This document shows, one piece after another, positions 27,580 to 31,023 of a stretch of DNA of 31,023 nucleotides. Each line of letters starts with the position of its first letter. The stretch's first letter is position 1. Made by a program: the position numbers and the translations under genes. The stretch is taken from the NCBI GenBank assembly GCA_001275005.1, contig JWZX01003014.1, positions 1 through 31,023 on the forward strand, in the 5' to 3' direction. The DNA is from Chrysochromulina tobinii. Taxonomy: Eukaryota; Haptophyta; Prymnesiales; Chrysochromulinaceae. Below the pieces are notes generated by a model. The model worked only from the letters and a program-made list of their open reading frames with translations. It was not told the DNA's origin and searched no databases.

Positions 27580-29469
27580 ATGGCAGATTCAGATCAGAGC
27601 TCTGAGGATCCGTCTGATTCATCAATACATGCAGCAGGGGCAGCGCCGGAAGTGGAGGCGACCATCACGGAGGAGTATGAACAGGCTACAGGTCCTGTTT
27701 CAGCTCACATATCGTTTCGCAAGCACACAGCAAGGGAGTTTGCGGCTGCGGACGATTCTCCTCCGTCGGTGCTCGCGAAAGACAACACAGACATGGTTCA
27801 GTCAGGAGCAGGCCTTCCTCTGAGTGCCCCGGACGAGGCGACATTCTCGAATGCGCCGCTAGTGATGGAAGTCCTTGACAACGTGAACAGTTCTCCATTA
27901 ATGACCGGCCAGCCGTCCATGGTGGGCGTCGCGCCAACAGCCGCAAGTAGCGGCGCGCCAGCGGCCGTCTGCTCTGTGGTTTCAAGCTCCTCCGCCTCCA
28001 TGCCCTCGCCAGCTTCGACAGTGTCCTCCACTGTATCCACAGCACCGAACTCGCTGATTGTGGGAGAAGATGGCGCCATATACACCACGCGCTCGTGCAA
28101 AGCATGTAATATGTGCGCGGACAACCGTCTCAAGTGCATCATGCTGTCCACGGGCAAGTGCACACAATGTACCTCGCGCGGCATCGAGTGCAAGCATCGA
28201 TTGGTAAAGATGAGGCGGGTCCGTCAGCGTGTCACCGGAGATAACGTCGCGGAACTCGTGCGGCGCCGGAAGCTCTCGCAAGAGCGGGCGCTAAGTGCGG
28301 AGGCCATGGGCGTAAAGCCGCCCCTGGGTGCTATCCCCTCTGTTCACGCGAAGGCCACAGTTTTGGAGCCTCCCCTGGGTCCCATCCCCTCAGGAAGCTT
28401 CACAGGGAACTACTCAGTGGACGCTTTTCACAAGTCTACCATACTAGGCAACCAAGCGCCCTCTCTCCTTCACGAGGCAGCCTTGCAAGCGGCTATGTTA
28501 GGCAACCAAGCGCCCTCTCTCCTTCACGAGGCAGCCTTCACGCAACCAACCTTCACGAGGCAGCCATCCAACCTTCACGAGGCGGCCATGCAAGCGGCTT
28601 TCATAGCGGGGCTCCAGGATGGGGCGCAACTGGTTCTGGCGCGCATTCCGCAGATGTCCTACGGCTCATGCTACCCGCAACACTGCCATCCGGCCCTGGC
28701 GACTCTGCCATTTCAGCAACTGCTGCACTTGGCCCAGCCGCTCGGCGCTGGTGGCATGCCCGCCCTGCGTGCCGCGTTCCAGCAGCAGGCCACTGCCACT
28801 CAGCTCGGCTACGGCTATGTGACTCCCGCCGTCCCTAACGCCGCCCTTATGCCAGACATCAGCGCCGTGGTGAGCACAGTCGCGGTGGGCACAGCATCTA
28901 CGGGCGCTGTGGCGGCGGGCGCTTCAGCGGCGGGGGCTGCGGCGGCGGGCGCTGCGGCGGCGGGCACCAGTCACCCAGGGTTGCTTGGCGTAGCGCAGCG
29001 TGAGCTGCGCCCGCCACAGCGCCCGACTCTCGAGGTGGGCCCGGGTGACGGTCACCAGGGCGTTACGGGCTCGGTGCCCGATATGTCCTTTTTGGCGCCT
29101 CTGGGGCCACTGCCGGGGATGCACGCAGGAGCGCTGCCAGATGAGATCAGGTGGGCCTCAGCGAGTGTACGATGCGGCGCGCTGGTGGCAAGCAGTCCCA
29201 GCGCGCCCTTGAGCAACCTCGGCGTCGCCGTCGTGGGGACGGCGCCCGTGGCCGAGCTGCCGATCGTGGTCTCCGTGGCCGCGCCGCCACCACCGTCACC
29301 ACCGGCCCCATCCCCTCCTTCACCTCCCCCCCTCTTGTCGCCCACTCCATCGCGATGCACAACGACGAGTGCAGGCGAGCGGGGCGCTTCGGCGACAGCT
29401 GCTGCGCCGCACGCCACGACGCCCGCCACGACGCCTGGGGGAGGCGAGACCATGGGCGGGATCGACTGA
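27580..29469 (+). CDS. Zn2Cys6 zinc-cluster protein (629 aa), paralogue of 7760-8980
   Basis: Probable DNA-binding regulator. Starts at ATG 27580 with an acidic, Ser/Ala-rich N-terminus. The zinc cluster has Cys176, 179, 186, 194, 197 and 204 (C-x2-C-x6-C-x7-C-x2-C-x6-C) plus an extra Cys173. Around it the sequence matches the first zinc-cluster protein closely (NRLKC, MLSTG, RGIECK), and a shared helix-like stretch follows (TGDNVAELVRRR). A Pro/Gly pair of repeats (PPLG then IPS) and a 54-bp tandem repeat of the LHEAA-type motif come next. The full shared motif is LHEAAMQAAFIAGLQDGAQ near 332-350. The rest is Ala-, Gly- and Pro-rich, ending in PPPSPPAPSPPSPPP. No ankyrin-like segment is seen, unlike the other copy. 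Single exon. Confidence 0.83.
   Translation: MADSDQSSEDPSDSSIHAAGAAPEVEATITEEYEQATGPVSAHISFRKHTAREFAAADDSPPSVLAKDNTDMVQSGAGLPLSAPDEATFSNAPLVMEVLDNVNSSPLMTGQPSMVGVAPTAASSGAPAAVCSVVSSSSASMPSPASTVSSTVSTAPNSLIVGEDGAIYTTRSCKACNMCADNRLKCIMLSTGKCTQCTSRGIECKHRLVKMRRVRQRVTGDNVAELVRRRKLSQERALSAEAMGVKPPLGAIPSVHAKATVLEPPLGPIPSGSFTGNYSVDAFHKSTILGNQAPSLLHEAALQAAMLGNQAPSLLHEAAFTQPTFTRQPSNLHEAAMQAAFIAGLQDGAQLVLARIPQMSYGSCYPQHCHPALATLPFQQLLHLAQPLGAGGMPALRAAFQQQATATQLGYGYVTPAVPNAALMPDISAVVSTVAVGTASTGAVAAGASAAGAAAAGAAAAGTSHPGLLGVAQRELRPPQRPTLEVGPGDGHQGVTGSVPDMSFLAPLGPLPGMHAGALPDEIRWASASVRCGALVASSPSAPLSNLGVAVVGTAPVAELPIVVSVAAPPPPSPPAPSPPSPPPLLSPTPSRCTTTSAGERGASATAAAPHATTPATTPGGGETMGGID
28105..28191 (+). other. 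Zn2Cys6 cluster, copy B
   Basis: Codons 176-204 of the 27580-29469 gene. Same cysteine spacing as copy A; core residues NRLKC and RGIECK are identical. Confidence 0.88.
28447..28555 (+). repeat. 54-bp coding tandem repeat
   Basis: The unit beginning ggcaaccaagcgccctctct occurs at 28447 and 28501. It encodes GNQAPSLLHEAA-type units of 18 residues. A further shortened LHEAA copy follows, so the motif appears three times. Confidence 0.85.
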
Positions 29470-29857
29470 GCGCCAACGCAGCATGCATCGCAGCCGCCGG
29501 AGGCATCATTCCTCTCGTGGCACTAGTTACAACGCGGGCGCCTCTCTCGAAAGAACGAGCCGCGTCGGCACTGTGGCATTCGTCGCGCCGTCTCCCGCAA
29601 GGCTGCAGTGGGCAATGTGCGTGGAGCTCTGCCGAGCATTGGAGCTCTGCCGGGCACAATACCTCACACAGGCTTAGGTTCGACCGGTTCGTGCACGATT
29701 GTTCGTGCACACTGTGCCAACCATTCGTATCAGAGAGCATCGGCGCCGGGACGGCGGATCACATAGCACATCTCATGTCACATCAGCATATTTTTGTCAA
29801 ATTCGCGGCTGAGACGGAGAGAAACATGAGAGAGAGAGAGAGAGTGAGTGAGTGAGT

Positions 29858-29901
<44 letters not shown>

Positions 29902-29978
29902 CGCCTCCCCAGTGCTGATCAAGTCCGAGTTGAGCATCGAAAAACGATTTTGCTCAAAATGGACTTCACACCTTCTAG
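29470..29978. other. Intergenic region with GA/GT microsatellite
   Basis: About 500 bp after the second zinc-cluster gene, with no supportable gene. A (ga)n/(gagt)n tract occupies 29828-29898. Confidence 0.6.
29828..29898. repeat. Compound GA / GAGT microsatellite
   Basis: gagagaga, then gtgagtgagtga, then gagaga again, about 70 bp. Confidence 0.95.
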
Positions 29979-31023
29979 TCCGGGTTAGCAAAAACTAAGT
30001 CCGGGAGCAGTTTTCTGTTGCCAATTCCGCGCATGTATTTCGGCGGTTTGTGTGAACGAGTTCTACATTGCTGTGAACGAGATGTTAGGCGTGACAACCT
30101 AACTCCCGAGGTCATTCAGAGTCGCTCAGGCACCCGTCAAGGCGACCCGCTCGGCGCCCAATACTTTGCGCTCGGCCTCCACCCCACCCTCTGCCTTGTT
30201 TCTTCCCTTCTTGGCCAGCGAGGGCAGCTCATCGCTTACGCCGATGACGTCCACATCCTATGCCCGCCCAGCGTGGCCGCCGAAATTCTGCCACTCCTCG
30301 CTTCTCCTGACCCCATCTCACCTTCAGACTCCCCCGACTTTGATGATTGCTCTTTCATCTCCATAGGCCTTGAGCTTGGCCCTGGCAAGCAATCCATCTA
30401 TGGCCCTTCCCTTTCTGACCCGGCCACCAGGAAGCGGGTGACGGGGATCCTCCGTCCGGCTATCGAACTCCTCGGCGACCCCAGGCTAGCCACCCTCCAA
30501 GAGAAGGCTGACGCCCTCCTCCGAGGAGACGGGTCCACCGTAGCCGCCGGGCACCCTGTCCTTGGCTCCCCTGTCGGCACTGACGCCTATGTCGAAGCTG
30601 TTGTTCTTGCCTCCGCCACGAGAGCCATGAACCTGATCCCTATCCTCGATCGCCTCCTCCTCCAAAAAGACCCCGCCAAGTCCGGAGCCTTTGCCCCCGA
30701 TGAACGCGACCTTCTCATCCGCCTCTGCATCGCACCACGCCTTCGACACCTCCTTCGGACGGTCCGCCCCGGGCTTTGCACGGCCACCTTCAGAACCTTC
30801 GATTCACGCATCAGGGAAGCTCGTTTCCTCCCCCTCGACACCATCCAAAGCCCAAACTTCACCCCGGTTCACATCGATCATCATCGCCTCTCATCCTTGG
30901 CTGGCCGCTTCGGAGGACATGGGACCCTCCTTCACGTCAACATCGACCCAAATGATCAATCGGCCTCAAACCATGACGTGGCTTACTATGGGAGCATGGC
31001 AGCTGTGTGGCACTACATCAGAA
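29979..31023 (+). mobile_element. Non-LTR-type reverse transcriptase fragment, open to right edge
   Basis: The frame opens after a stop at 29976-29978 and continues past the window. Palm motifs are clear: SGTRQGDPLGAQYFALG (about 30126-30176) and YADD (30237-30248) with LIA before it. The following sequence (VLGSPVGTDAYVEA, then RLCIAPRLRHLLRTV) is the kind of RT connection region seen in LINE-like elements. The earlier fingers region and endonuclease are missing on the left, giving a 5'-truncated copy, as common for non-LTR insertions; the right part is outside the window. No target-site duplication or poly(A) can be judged. Whether it is active is unknown. Confidence 0.82.

Overview
The window looks like nuclear DNA from a flagellated, GC-rich unicellular eukaryote. 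The grounds are an axonemal dynein heavy chain, eukaryote-only genes (NOB1, MTFP1, PARP-type zinc finger, F-box), short GT-AG introns (119, 83 and 91 nt) in otherwise intron-poor genes, strongly G/C-biased third codon positions, and proline-, alanine- and glutamine-rich low-complexity tracts. A haptophyte-like alga is the best guess: an ankyrin-type segment of this style beside a fungal-type zinc cluster, and a Cys-rich membrane protein, would fit. No sequence marker settles the lineage, so this is inference.

Layout, left to right. 1-7579 (-) is the N-terminal 2,526 codons of an inner-arm-type dynein heavy chain without introns, running off the left edge. 7760-8980 (-) is a Zn2Cys6 zinc-cluster protein with an ankyrin-like N-terminus. 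9704-11374 (-) is a multi-EF-hand protein, divergent across 111 bp from 11486-13339 (+), a polyproline, Cys-rich, single-pass membrane protein. 13340-15343 is a gene-poor gap holding one weak small membrane-protein candidate, an inverted repeat and short tandem repeats. 15344-15928 (-) is an MTFP1-like mitochondrial protein. 16270-17150 (-) is a two-exon Lys/Glu-rich nuclear-type protein. 17331-18629 (-) is a GT2-like glycosyltransferase. 18890-19650 (-) is a two-exon PARP-type zinc-finger protein, only 65 bp from the divergent small basic protein at 19716-20180 (+). 20722-25151 (-) is a large two-exon CCCH / DusA-type tRNA-dihydrouridine synthase / F-box protein, interrupted by one apparent frame break at a G8 run. 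It diverges across 133 bp from NOB1 (25285-26871, +). 27580-29469 (+) is a second Zn2Cys6 protein, clearly related to the first. 29979-31023 (+) is a reverse-transcriptase fragment running off the right edge.

No single pathway unites the genes. Dynein, and perhaps the EF-hand protein, suit a motile axoneme. The DusA-type protein and NOB1 are both RNA-maturation genes that could share a bidirectional promoter. The PARP-type finger protein and the small basic protein form another very tight head-to-head pair. The most distinctive content is the Zn2Cys6 pair, which share an identical cysteine spacing, a helix-like segment just after the cluster and an 'HxxAxQAAxxAGLQxGxQ' motif further on, and the CCCH-DusA-F-box fusion.
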